Shown: positions 1 through 7,121, numbered from the stretch's first letter. The stretch: DNA of 8,915 nt from Sulfurovum sp. (GCA_027029065.1 JALVGO010000229.1:1-8915), one strand, 5' to 3'. The notes: a model not told the origin generated them from the sequence alone. Program-made: numbers and translations.

Positions 1-1
1 T

Positions 2-55
2 GTTTCTCTTTACATCGATGCAGAAGATGCTCTCCTATGGGAAATTAGGAATTAG
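2..55 (+). CDS. Possible 3' end of an upstream gene (partial)
   Basis: In the frame starting at base 2 the reading is open for 17 codons, ending ...DAEDALLWEIRN, with a TAG stop at 53-55. The stop lies inside the ATTAGGA tandem repeat. The residue mix (acidic, with a Trp) looks like a genuine protein tail. The other two forward frames also stay open until bases 46-62, so the choice of frame is a judgement. No function can be assigned from so short a piece, and it may not be a gene at all. Confidence 0.3.
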   Translation, partial: VSLYIDAEDALLWEIRN

Positions 56-66
56 GAATTAGGAAT
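44..66. repeat. Tandem repeat of 7-bp unit ATTAGGA
   Basis: Three perfect head-to-tail copies of ATTAGGA occupy 44-50, 51-57 and 58-64, followed by the start of a fourth (ATT). The array overlaps the presumed stop codon of the upstream reading frame and lies next to two hairpins. Its function is unknown; it may be slippage-generated or part of a dispersed intergenic repeat. Confidence 0.85.
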
Positions 67-74
67 TTTGGTAT

Positions 75-99
75 GCTTTTCTGTTGAAAAGCTTTTATT
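75..99 (+). terminator. Hairpin plus T-tract, probable intrinsic terminator
   Basis: A perfect 7-bp stem (GCTTTTC at 75-81 with GAAAAGC at 86-92) closes a 4-base loop TGTT and is followed by TTTTATT at 93-99. The stem is AT-rich, so termination may be inefficient. The placement suits the end of an upstream + strand gene. Confidence 0.5.
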
Positions 100-103
100 G
101 TAG

Positions 104-121
104 GGTGCGTAGTCACGCACC
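104..121. repeat. GC-rich REP-like palindrome
   Basis: GGTGCGT at 104-110 and ACGCACC at 115-121 form a perfect 7-bp inverted repeat around AGTC. It is much more GC-rich than the AT-rich DNA on both sides. The core TAGGGTGCGT...ACGCACC resembles dispersed intergenic palindromes seen in several bacterial groups. That likeness is from memory, and the copy number in this genome is unknown. Confidence 0.5.
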
Positions 122-174
122 AATATAGGTATTTTTCTAAATTTAAATCAAAAGATTAAACAAAGGATAGAACA

Positions 175-483
175 ATGTGTGACATTACCAAAGAAGCGGT
201 CTTTGATGCGATATCTACAGTCATTGACCCGGAAGTGGGGTTTAACCTTGTGGAGATGGGGTTGATCTATGATGCTATTATCGATGACGACTGTAACGTT
301 CATGTAGTGATGACACTTTCAACACAGGGATGTCCGCTGCATCAGATGATCACTACCTGGGTGAAAGAGGCGGTAGAACGGATTGAAGGTGTGGGGGAAG
401 TCGAGGTTGAAGTGGTCTGGGAACCGGCATGGAATATCTCTATGGCAGATGAAAATGTCAAAAAAACCCTTGGCGGACTTTAA
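175..483 (+). CDS. MIP18/DUF59 family iron-sulfur assembly protein (SufT/PaaD-like)
   Basis: This 102-residue cytoplasmic protein matches the MIP18 (DUF59) family, whose members help insert or mature Fe-S clusters (SufT, the PaaD family, eukaryotic MIP18/CIA2). Visible hallmarks are the DPE motif at residues 18-20, the family core TQGCP at 50-54 with Cys53, and the C-terminal VWEPAWN segment (81-87) followed by a short helix ending KKTLGGL. There is no signal peptide or membrane segment. The ATG is supported by AAGGAT at 163-168, about 6 bases upstream. A hairpin follows immediately and napA has its own promoter-like signals, so it is probably a separate transcript. Its place beside an operon for at least ten [4Fe-4S] clusters is suggestive of a role in maturing them, but this is inference. 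Whether it is SufT or a generic DUF59 protein cannot be decided here. Confidence 0.85.
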   Translation: MCDITKEAVFDAISTVIDPEVGFNLVEMGLIYDAIIDDDCNVHVVMTLSTQGCPLHQMITTWVKEAVERIEGVGEVEVEVVWEPAWNISMADENVKKTLGGL

Positions 484-506
484 TCAGGAGTATATCTCTC
501 CTGATT
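482..506 (+). terminator. Hairpin terminator after the DUF59 gene
   Basis: A perfect 9-bp stem (AATCAGGAG at 482-490 with CTCCTGATT at 498-506) encloses a 7-base loop and begins within the TAA stop codon at 481-483. The T-tract is weak: only TTT directly after the stem, with a better run of Ts at 516-520. It probably separates this gene from the nap operon. Confidence 0.6.
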
Positions 507-622
507 TCATCAAACTTTTTATAGTACTTTCTATAATATCATCTAAAAAACTAAACTAAGAGAAAAATCCTCCTTTTTTTACTGTTACTTATTTACTGAA
601 ATGATTACCTAAATCAAAAATC

Positions 623-636
623 TTGATGTAAATCAT
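623..636. promoter_or_regulatory. FNR/CRP-type binding box upstream of napA
   Basis: TTGATGTAAATCAT matches the FNR consensus TTGAT-N4-ATCAA at 9 of 10 defined bases (the last A is T). Its centre, near 629.5, is about 38-41 bases upstream of the start point implied by the -10 element at 655-660. That is close to the class II activator position. In Campylobacterota, CRP/FNR-superfamily proteins control anaerobic and nitrogen-oxide respiration, so low-oxygen activation of nap is a reasonable inference. Which regulator binds is not known. Confidence 0.6.
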
Positions 637-654
637 CTTCATAAAATCCTCTAT

Positions 655-660
655 TATGAT
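655..660 (+). promoter_or_regulatory. Putative -10 element of the nap promoter
   Basis: TATGAT differs from the sigma-70 consensus TATAAT at one base; an overlapping TATTAT at 652-657 is an alternative. It sits 18 bases after the FNR-like box, which would take the place of a -35 element at an activator-dependent promoter. Transcription would start near 667-671, giving a leader of roughly 50 bases before napA. This is a prediction from sequence spacing only. Confidence 0.4.
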
Positions 661-674
661 ACACTTAATGTGTT

Positions 675-691
675 GTTATAGTCTCTATAAC
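675..691. promoter_or_regulatory. Perfect 17-bp palindrome in the napA leader
   Basis: GTTATAG at 675-681 and CTATAAC at 685-691 form a perfect 7-bp inverted repeat with a 3-base spacer. It lies between the presumed start point and the ribosome binding site (GGAGG at 708-712). It could be an operator for a dimeric regulator, or a weak AT-rich hairpin in the 5' leader of the mRNA. No known operator was recognised. Confidence 0.4.
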
Positions 692-719
692 TGAAAAACT
701 TACAAACGGAGGAAGTAAT

Positions 720-3536
720 ATGGCTTTGAATAGACGAGAATTTCTCAAAAGCGCTGCTGCCGCATCGGCAGCCAGCGCTGTAGGGATTGCTGTTCCGTCC
801 AACCTTCAGGCAGCTGCAACAGATGCAGAGAAAGGTTGGCGATGGGACAAGGCGGCGTGCCGTTTCTGTGGTACAGGGTGTGGTATCATGCTTGCAACCA
901 AAGAGGGAAGGATTGTTGCGGTCAAGGGTGACCCGGCAGCTCCGGTTAACAGAGGACTGAACTGTATCAAAGGGTACTTCAACGCCAAGATCATGTACGG
1001 TGCGGACAGACTTAAAACACCGCTGCTTCGTATGAATGACAAAGGTGAGTTTGACAAAAAAGGAAAATTCAGACCGGTCAGTTGGCAGCGTGCTTTTGAT
1101 GAGATGGAAAAACATGCCAAAAAGGCACTCAAAGCAAGCGGTCCTGAGGGTGTGGCTGTTTTTGCTTCCGGGCAGTATACTGTTATGGAAGGGTATGCCG
1201 CGCAGAAGATGATGAAAGCCGGTTTCCGCTCTAACGCTATCGACCCAAATGCACGTCACTGTATGGCTTCTGCGGTGGTTGGGTTCTATCAGACTTTCGG
1301 TATTGATGAGCCGTCTGGATGTTATGACGATATCGAAATCACCGATACCATCGTGACATGGGGATCGAATATGGCAGAGATGCACCCGATTCTCTGGTCA
1401 CGTGTTACAGATAGAAAACTCTCCAACCCGGATAAGGTGAAAGTGGTCAATATCCAAACCTATACACACAGAACGTGTGACCTTGGTGACTTTAACATTA
1501 TCTTCTCCCCTCAGACAGACCTTGCAATTTGGAACTATATTGCACATGAGATTGTCTACAACCATCCAGAAGCAATTGACTGGGATTTTGTAAAACAGAA
1601 TATTGTCTTTACAGCTGGACCGGTCAATATTGGATACGGCATGAGAAGAGCGGGTGAAAAATCACTTAAAGATGGTAAATACTCCGACAAAGAGATGGAG
1701 ATCATCAACAAAGAGATGAGTAAGAAAGTCTCTGCAAAAGAGGCACCTGCACTTGCACCGTATGGGTACAAAGAGGGTGATGTGATGAAAAACACCCCTG
1801 GTACACTCAAACACTGGCACATCAGCTTTGAGGAGTACAAAAAGTCACTGGAGCCGTTTACACTTGACTACGTTGCCAAGATTGCAAAAGGTGATCCGAA
1901 CGAATCACTTGAGAGCTTCAAGAAAAAGCTTAAAATGCTGGCAGACCTCTACATTGAAAAAGATAGAAAAGTGGTCTCTTTCTGGACGATGGGTATGAAC
2001 CAGCACACCAGAGGTACATGGGTTAATACACTCTCTTACAATGTTCACTTCCTGCTTAATAAGCAGGCACTGCCTGGAAACGGAGCATTCTCTCTGACAG
2101 GTCAGCCTTCTGCATGTGGTACGGCAAGAGAGGTAGGTACCTTCTGTCACAGACTCCCTGCCGATATGATGGTGAAAAACCCTAAACACAGAGCGCACAC
2201 GGAAAAAGTGTGGAAAATTCCGGCAGGTACACTGAACCCTGTAGGTAACCAGCACATTATGAAGATCCACAGAGATATTGAAGATGGTGTTGTAAAATTT
2301 GCATGGGTCAATGTCTGTAACCCGTATCAGGATTCTGCCAATGCAAAACACTGGATCAAAGCGGCACGTGAGATGGACAACTTCATTGTTACCTCTGACG
2401 GATATCCGGGTATCTCAGCAATGGTTTCCGACCTTGTACTTCCATCAGCGATGATCTATGAGAAGTGGGGAGCATACGGAAATGCAGAGAGACGTACCCA
2501 GCACTGGAGACAGCAGGTACTTCCGGTAGGGGATGCAATGTCCGATACCTGGCAGTGGGTTGAATTCTCCAAACGCTTTACAGTCAAAGATCTCTGGGGT
2601 GAGTATACACTCAGAAATGGCAAGAAACTGCCAAATGTGATTGCTGATGCAAAGAAGATGGGTTACAATGAAGATACGACCATGTTTGAAATTCTCTTCG
2701 CAAATGAAAGAGCAAAATCGTACAAGATCGATCTGAACAAATTCCCGCAAAAAGGGTATGACAACTCAGAGTGTATCGGAGACAGCAGAAATGTCGTTGG
2801 ATCAGACGGCAAAGTCTTTAAAGGGTACGGCTTTATGATTCATGAGTATCTCTTTGAAGAGTATGCATCGTTTGGACGTGGACATGGACACGACTTGGCA
2901 CCGTTTGAAGTCTATCACAAAGTGCGTGGACTCAAATGGCCGGTTGTTGACGGTAAAGAGACACAGTGGCGATTTAACGTCAAGTATGATCCATATGCGG
3001 CAAAAGCGGCAAAAGCAGCCGGTAGTAACTCTACACACGCATTCTATGGACCATTGGCGAAAAACCTTTTACAAGGTGACCTTAAAGGACCAAATAAAAA
3101 ACTTGGTAAAAAATCGTTGAAAAACAAAGCGAAGATCTTTGCCAGACCATACATGGATCCACCGGAAATGCCAAACAAAGAGTACGATACTTGGCTCTGT
3201 ACAGGGCGTGTACTTGAGCACTGGCACTCTGGTACCATGACCATGCGTGTACCAGAACTCTACCGTGCGGTACCCGAAGCGCTTTGTTATATGCATCCAA
3301 ATGATGCCAAAGCAAAAGGTGTCAAGCGTGGTGAGCTCGTATGGGTAGAATCACGACGTGGCAAGGTTAAAGCACGTGTCGAGACACGTGGGCGTAACAG
3401 ACCGCCGCAAGGGTTGGTATTTGTACCATGGTTCGATGAAAAAGTCTTCATCAACAAAGTGTGTCTTGATGCTACCTGTCCAATGAGTAAGCAGACAGAC
3501 TACAAAAAATGTGCAGTTAAGATTGTAAAGGCGTAA
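720..3536 (+). CDS. napA: NapA, catalytic subunit of periplasmic nitrate reductase
   Basis: NapA reduces nitrate to nitrite in the periplasm at a Mo-bis-MGD centre, using one [4Fe-4S] cluster to take electrons from NapB. The 938-residue length fits Campylobacterota NapA. The N-terminus is a twin-arginine signal (RREFLKS at residues 5-11, Ala-rich core, likely cleavage near 33). The cluster ligands are Cys47, Cys50, Cys54 and Cys82. Lys84 in NCIKGY is the conserved lysine thought to bridge cluster and pterin. Cys181, in RHCMAS, is the expected Mo ligand, which marks a Nap-type rather than an Asp-ligated Nar-type enzyme. The molybdopterin-dinucleotide binding domain is at about 815-938, with [14 protein letters not shown] at 828-841. 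A lysine-rich region around 315-400 looks like the insertion usual in this phylum. The start follows GGAGG at 708-712 by 7 bases. It is first in the operon, 6 bases before napG. Confidence 0.98.
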   Translation: MALNRREFLKSAAAASAASAVGIAVPSNLQAAATDAEKGWRWDKAACRFCGTGCGIMLATKEGRIVAVKGDPAAPVNRGLNCIKGYFNAKIMYGADRLKTPLLRMNDKGEFDKKGKFRPVSWQRAFDEMEKHAKKALKASGPEGVAVFASGQYTVMEGYAAQKMMKAGFRSNAIDPNARHCMASAVVGFYQTFGIDEPSGCYDDIEITDTIVTWGSNMAEMHPILWSRVTDRKLSNPDKVKVVNIQTYTHRTCDLGDFNIIFSPQTDLAIWNYIAHEIVYNHPEAIDWDFVKQNIVFTAGPVNIGYGMRRAGEKSLKDGKYSDKEMEIINKEMSKKVSAKEAPALAPYGYKEGDVMKNTPGTLKHWHISFEEYKKSLEPFTLDYVAKIAKGDPNESLESFKKKLKMLADLYIEKDRKVVSFWTMGMNQHTRGTWVNTLSYNVHFLLNKQALPGNGAFSLTGQPSACGTAREVGTFCHRLPADMMVKNPKHRAHTEKVWKIPAGTLNPVGNQHIMKIHRDIEDGVVKFAWVNVCNPYQDSANAKHWIKAAREMDNFIVTSDGYPGISAMVSDLVLPSAMIYEKWGAYGNAERRTQHWRQQVLPVGDAMSDTWQWVEFSKRFTVKDLWGEYTLRNGKKLPNVIADAKKMGYNEDTTMFEILFANERAKSYKIDLNKFPQKGYDNSECIGDSRNVVGSDGKVFKGYGFMIHEYLFEEYASFGRGHGHDLAPFEVYHKVRGLKWPVVDGKETQWRFNVKYDPYAAKAAKAAGSNSTHAFYGPLAKNLLQGDLKGPNKKLGKKSLKNKAKIFARPYMDPPEMPNKEYDTWLCTGRVLEHWHSGTMTMRVPELYRAVPEALCYMHPNDAKAKGVKRGELVWVESRRGKVKARVETRGRNRPPQGLVFVPWFDEKVFINKVCLDATCPMSKQTDYKKCAVKIVKA

Positions 3537-3542
3537 AGATAG

Positions 3543-4376
3543 ATGGCAACGCACTCTAATAACAGACGAAAATTTATGGCAACCACACTCCAAAGTGTGG
3601 GGCTTACCGCACTTGGCGGTTTTTTGTGGAGCGGATACAGCGATGAAGCAAAAGCCTCGCCATTGGTGCTTCGACCACCTGGAGCACTGCCTGAGGAAGA
3701 TTTTCTCAAAGCATGTATCAAGTGTGGACTCTGTGCAGAGGCGTGTGTCAATCGTGAAAGCAACATTGACAAAGAGACAGGCAAGCAGCGTCCCGGAACA
3801 CTGAAAATGGCAAAAGGGGGTGACCACAAACTGATCGGTACACCTTTCTTTACGCCAAGGGATGTACCCTGTTATATGTGTGATGATATTCCGTGTGTGC
3901 CTGTCTGCCCCTCTGGAGCGCTCAATGAAGCTTCGGTGACGAATGACAAAGGCGAACTCGATATCAATATGTCAGAGATGGGGCTCGCTGTGGTACACAA
4001 AGAGTCCTGTATCGCCTTTTGGGGATTGCAGTGTGATGCGTGTTACCGTGCCTGCCCGCTGCTCGATGAAGCGATCAGCCTGGAGTATATGAAGAATGAG
4101 CGGACCGGCAAGCATGCGTTTTTGTTGCCTGTGGTGCATTCGGATGTCTGTACAGGATGTGGTCTGTGTGAACAGGCGTGTGTGACCGAAAAGGCGGCGA
4201 TCTTTGTGCTGCCAAGAGAGTACGCCACAGGGAAGGCCGGAGATCATTATGTCAAAGGCTGGGACAAACAGGATCAGCTTAGGGCAGGTGAGAGAAAGCT
4301 TGACCAGATCGAAACCAAGACCAAGCGAAGCGAAAAAGCACCGGTCGATTATCTGAATAAGGAGATAGAATACTGA
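3543..4376 (+). CDS. napG: NapG, periplasmic ferredoxin-type quinol dehydrogenase subunit
   Basis: NapG works with the membrane protein NapH to carry electrons from menaquinol towards the periplasmic Nap cytochromes, replacing NapC in this phylum. The 277-residue protein starts with a Tat signal (NNRRKFMATT at residues 6-15, a hydrophobic stretch to about 32, possible cleavage after AKA at about 39). Four [4Fe-4S] motifs follow: Cys58/61/64/68, Cys110/113/118/122, Cys156/164/167/171 and Cys203/206/209/213. The spacing of the second and third matches NapG/MauM-type ferredoxins. The tail after about residue 225 is charged and lysine-rich. It begins 6 bases after the napA stop, with AAAGG at 3527-3531 as a modest ribosome site. 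Its stop overlaps the napH start by one base (TGATG), indicating coupled translation. Confidence 0.95.
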   Translation: MATHSNNRRKFMATTLQSVGLTALGGFLWSGYSDEAKASPLVLRPPGALPEEDFLKACIKCGLCAEACVNRESNIDKETGKQRPGTLKMAKGGDHKLIGTPFFTPRDVPCYMCDDIPCVPVCPSGALNEASVTNDKGELDINMSEMGLAVVHKESCIAFWGLQCDACYRACPLLDEAISLEYMKNERTGKHAFLLPVVHSDVCTGCGLCEQACVTEKAAIFVLPREYATGKAGDHYVKGWDKQDQLRAGERKLDQIETKTKRSEKAPVDYLNKEIEY

Positions 4377-5197
4377 TGAAAAAGGTAAAATATCTTCTGC
4401 TTAGACGGGTAACACAGATCGGGCTTTTGGTGCTCTACTTCGGTGCCAATGCTTATGGCTGGAAAATCCTTGAAGGTACATTTGGCTCATCGTTGCTTTT
4501 TGGTACGATCCCTTTGGCAGATCCGTATACCACCCTTCAGGTGCTGGCAACCGGATTTGTGCTTGGTGCAGATGTGCTGCTTGGTGCGGCGATCATTACG
4601 CTGTTTTACTTTGTGGTCGGCGGAAGAGCCTTTTGCAGTTGGGTCTGTCCTATCAATATGGTAACAGACCTTGCAAATTGGCTCAGACGCGTACTCAAGC
4701 TTGACAGAGAAGAGGTGAACTACCGTTTTCTTAAACGGAGTGCACGCTACTGGATCATGGTACTGGGGCTGATCGTCTCTGCTGTGGTCGGTGTGGCGGC
4801 ATTTGAGGTACTCAGCCCTATTACGATCATGCAAAGAGGGATTATCTTTGGGTTTGGGGCAGGTATCTCGGTGGTGATCGCCATCTTCCTCTTCGATCTC
4901 TTTGGGGTCAAGAACGGATGGTGCGGTCATCTCTGTCCGCTGGGTGCCGCCTACTCACTGATAGGCAGCAAGAGCCTGATCCGAGTCAAGCATGACCATG
5001 ATGCCTGTACGGCCTGTATGGAGTGTAAGGTGGTTTGTCCAGAGAACCAGGTGCTTTGGATGATCAATAAAGAGAGTGTATCGGTCACTGACGGTGAATG
5101 TACCAACTGCGGACGCTGCATCGATGTGTGTGGTGACAATGCATTGGGGTTCAGTATCCGTACAATGGCGAAGAAACAGAAAGAAGCGGCAGCCTGA
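4376..5197 (+). CDS. napH: NapH, membrane-bound iron-sulfur quinol dehydrogenase
   Basis: NapH is the integral membrane partner of NapG and is thought to oxidise menaquinol. The 273-residue protein has four hydrophobic spans at about residues 13-30, 57-84, 126-148 and 155-178. Two CxxxCP motifs characteristic of the NapH/NosR/RdxA group are present: Cys87-Cys91 (CSWVCP) and Cys183-Cys187 (CGHLCP). Two ferredoxin-type motifs lie in the C-terminal cytoplasmic part: Cys211/214/217/221 and Cys242/245/248/252. In the second, the proline that usually follows the last Cys is Gly, which is tolerated in this family. AAGGAG at 4359-4364 supports the ATG, 11 bases downstream. No napC is seen in the window, which supports NapGH as the entry point for electrons. 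Confidence 0.95.
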   Translation: MKKVKYLLLRRVTQIGLLVLYFGANAYGWKILEGTFGSSLLFGTIPLADPYTTLQVLATGFVLGADVLLGAAIITLFYFVVGGRAFCSWVCPINMVTDLANWLRRVLKLDREEVNYRFLKRSARYWIMVLGLIVSAVVGVAAFEVLSPITIMQRGIIFGFGAGISVVIAIFLFDLFGVKNGWCGHLCPLGAAYSLIGSKSLIRVKHDHDACTACMECKVVCPENQVLWMINKESVSVTDGECTNCGRCIDVCGDNALGFSIRTMAKKQKEAAA

Positions 5198-5230
5198 AAA
5201 GGTTAAGTACAAACAATTAAAGGAGAAAAG

Positions 5231-5518
5231 ATGAAAACAATGATCAAAGTAATGGCAGTAGGTGCACTGATGGGAACAACAGCAATGTATGCGGCAAGTA
5301 CGGCAGCATGTGCCGGATGTCATGGTGCGGACTTTGGTAAAGCTGCATTGGGAAAATCGAAGATCGTTAAAGATATGTCCAAAGAGGATATTGTCGCTGC
5401 ACTCAAGGGCTATAAAGCCGGTACTTATGGCGGTGCAATGAAAGGGATGATGGCGGGACAGGTTAAAGCCCTTTCCGATGCTGATATCGAGGCGATTGCA
5501 GCAGAGATCAAAAAATAA
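5231..5518 (+). CDS. Small monohaem class I cytochrome c (c553-like)
   Basis: This 95-residue periplasmic electron carrier has a Sec signal peptide (hydrophobic to about residue 20, possible cleavage near AMYA/AS) and one haem site, CAGCH, with Cys27, Cys30 and axial His31. The sixth ligand is probably Met74 (in MMAGQV), with Met70 as an alternative. The C-terminal helix LSDADIEAIAAEI is typical of c553-type cytochromes. AAAGGAG ending at 5225 places the ATG well. It lies between napH and napB, a position not occupied in the classical napAGHBFLD order. It is about 72% identical over 95 ungapped positions (68 identities, hand count) to the N-terminus of the next gene product, rising to about 81% over residues 22-94. 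I infer that it shuttles electrons between NapGH and NapB, or from other periplasmic donors. No standard gene symbol was recognised. Confidence 0.9.
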   Translation: MKTMIKVMAVGALMGTTAMYAASTAACAGCHGADFGKAALGKSKIVKDMSKEDIVAALKGYKAGTYGGAMKGMMAGQVKALSDADIEAIAAEIKK

Positions 5519-5533
5519 GAGGGAGGTTGCGTA

Positions 5534-6502
5534 ATGAAACGAACAATGAAACTTTTGGCAGTCGGTTCACTGCTAACAGCGTCGGCACTGTATGGTGCGA
5601 GTACGGCGGCATGTGCCGGATGTCACGGACAGCACTTTGAGAAAAAAGCGATGGGGAAATCCAAAGTTGTCAAAGATATGAGCAAAGCGGATATCGTTGC
5701 AGCACTTAAAGGCTATAAAGATGGTAGCTATGGCGGTGCGATGAAAGGGATTATGGTTGGGCAGGTTAAAGCACTTTCCGATGCCGATATGGAAGCGATG
5801 GCTGCATCTATCAAAGGTGACGATGCAAAGGCATCTGCCAGTTTAGCAGAAAAAGAGGAAGCTGAAGCAGCGCAGGCGGTTAATCAAGTAATCGATATCA
5901 ATGCCAAGGTAGCAGATCCTAACCGTATTGCAAAAGAGGATCTTGGCAACAAAAAAGTAGTAGATGAGACCGTACTGGGACTTCGAAAAACATCCCTCTT
6001 CCAGGAGGAAAATGTAGCTCCACCAACTGTAAAAAATGACAGACCGGCACCGGGTGCGGCACAGAGATTTGAACGTGCCTATGTCAATGCACCGCCGATG
6101 ATTCCACACTCTGTAGAGGGACTTCTCCCTATTACACAAGGTAATAACCAGTGTCTTGGATGCCATATGCCAGATGTAGCAAAAAGCATGGGGGCAACAC
6201 CGATTCCTGCAACACACTTTACCAATTACAGACCTGAAACCGTACTTAAAAATGGTGAACTGGTTAAGGAAGGGAAAGTAGTCGGACCTAAAGGAGATAT
6301 TGGAAATGTGAGTGATATTACACTTGCCAAGAAGAAGAAACTAAATCACCTCTATCAGGGTAGATTTAACTGTTCTCAGTGTCATGCACCACAGGCCAAT
6401 GTAGAAACGGCAGTAGCAAATACCTTTAAGCCTGATGGTCTTACCGGTGATCTGAAAGCAGGTTCCAATCTTGCTGATATCATGAATGAGGGTGTAAAGT
6501 AG
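5534..6502 (+). CDS. napB: NapB with N-terminal c553-like domain (predicted trihaem fusion)
   Basis: NapB is the dihaem cytochrome c subunit that passes electrons to NapA. Here the protein is 322 residues, well above the usual 150-200. Residues 1-94 are a complete c553-like cytochrome with its own signal peptide, CAGCH at Cys27/Cys30/His31 and a likely Met74 ligand. An Ala/Glu-rich linker (about 95-118) follows. The NapB domain runs from about 119 to the end: CLGCH (Cys207, Cys210, His211) and CSQCH (Cys280, Cys283, His284), with His192 in IPHS and His228 in THFT as the expected distal ligands of the bis-His haems. All expected ligands are present and the frame is continuous, so this is not a decayed gene. 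GGGAGG at 5521-5526 precedes the ATG by 7 bases; no strong internal start before the NapB part was seen. The N-terminal domain may be an added relay haem for NapB. Confidence 0.93.
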   Translation: MKRTMKLLAVGSLLTASALYGASTAACAGCHGQHFEKKAMGKSKVVKDMSKADIVAALKGYKDGSYGGAMKGIMVGQVKALSDADMEAMAASIKGDDAKASASLAEKEEAEAAQAVNQVIDINAKVADPNRIAKEDLGNKKVVDETVLGLRKTSLFQEENVAPPTVKNDRPAPGAAQRFERAYVNAPPMIPHSVEGLLPITQGNNQCLGCHMPDVAKSMGATPIPATHFTNYRPETVLKNGELVKEGKVVGPKGDIGNVSDITLAKKKKLNHLYQGRFNCSQCHAPQANVETAVANTFKPDGLTGDLKAGSNLADIMNEGVK

Positions 6503-7017
6503 TGGCAAACAGGAGAGATTTTTTTAAATCTTTTACTAAACCATTGCATCAAACCAAAGAGGAGTCTCCTCTTTTGGTGCGACCCCCTTACGGGAAAAGC
6601 GAATCTTTTTTTCAGAGTGAGTGTCCAGGCTGTGAAAGTAAAGCCTGTGTTGCTTCTTGTGATGAAAAGATTATTTTTATAGCAGCAGATGGTACTCCTA
6701 CCCTTACTTTTAAGCAAAATGGGTGTACCTTCTGTGATGCGTGTGCCATCGCATGTGAGGCAGATGTCCTCTCCTTGGAGGAGGGGCAAAACAGCACATG
6801 GCTCAATGCAGTGTTCAAAATATCGCTCGATGCCTGTGTAGCACATCATGGAGTGATCTGTCACAGTTGTAAAGAGCCGTGTATTGATGACGCTATTTTG
6901 TTCAACGGACTGTTCAATCCGGTTATTGACAATGAAAAGTGTACGGCATGCGGATTTTGTATGTCTCGCTGTCCTACACAGGCGATTACCTATGATGTAT
7001 TTGCATTGGAAGGGTGA
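6502..7017 (+). CDS. napF: NapF, cytoplasmic ferredoxin-type maturation protein
   Basis: NapF is a cytoplasmic Fe-S protein that interacts with NapA before export and is thought to help assemble its [4Fe-4S] cluster. The 171-residue product shows four Cys groups: 41/44/49/53, 75/78/81/85, 112/120/123/127 and 147/150/153/157. The last is a classic CTACGFCMSRCP motif. NRRDFFKSF at residues 3-11 resembles a twin-arginine motif, but no hydrophobic segment follows, so export is unlikely, in line with family knowledge. The start is GTG, overlapping the napB TAG stop by one base (TAGTG), with GAGG about 10 bases upstream, which suggests coupled translation. The next GTG or ATG starts would remove conserved sequence, so this start is preferred. 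Confidence 0.92.
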   Translation: MANRRDFFKSFTKPLHQTKEESPLLVRPPYGKSESFFQSECPGCESKACVASCDEKIIFIAADGTPTLTFKQNGCTFCDACAIACEADVLSLEEGQNSTWLNAVFKISLDACVAHHGVICHSCKEPCIDDAILFNGLFNPVIDNEKCTACGFCMSRCPTQAITYDVFALEG

Positions 7018-7074
7018 AAAAGAAAAGGTCAACCAAATAAAGGTTTTACCCTTACAGATAAAAGATGAATACTA

Positions 7075-7095
7075 CTGCAGGAGTTTCCTTTGCAG
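7075..7095 (+). other. Hairpin in the napF downstream gap
   Basis: CTGCA at 7075-7079 pairs with TGCAG at 7091-7095, and GGA at 7080-7082 with TCC at 7086-7088, leaving a GTT loop and a two-base bulge. It lies in the 104-base stretch between napF and the following gene, the longest gap inside the operon. No strong T-tract follows (only GGTATTTT), so RNA processing or partial attenuation is more likely than termination. Confidence 0.3.
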
Positions 7096-7121
7096 GTATT
7101 TTAAAGAATGGAGAGAAAGAG

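Noticed and set aside
520..535. Small inverted repeat TATAG/CTATA after the DUF59 terminator
   Set aside because: The stem is only 5 AT pairs, which is expected by chance in this AT-rich gap.
602..616. A second FNR-like half-site pair (TGAT...ATCA) just upstream of the main box
   Set aside because: The half-sites are 7 bases apart instead of 4, so it does not fit the FNR/CRP consensus.
654..1385. A 243-codon open frame on the minus strand over the start of napA
   Set aside because: It runs antisense to the highly conserved NapA cluster and Mo-binding region, has no recognisable motif, and its composition is that of a mirror frame.
1905..2351. A 148-codon minus-strand frame within napA
   Set aside because: It lies wholly opposite conserved NapA coding sequence, has no ribosome site and no family features.
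2997..3020. Short GCGGCAAAA direct repeat inside napA
   Set aside because: It is coding sequence for an Ala/Lys-rich surface segment (AAKAAKAAG) and needs no other explanation.
5843..6217. A Cys-rich minus-strand frame opposite napB
   Set aside because: The apparent cysteines are reverse-strand readings of alanine-rich NapB codons (GCA read as TGC); there is no consistent metal-binding spacing.
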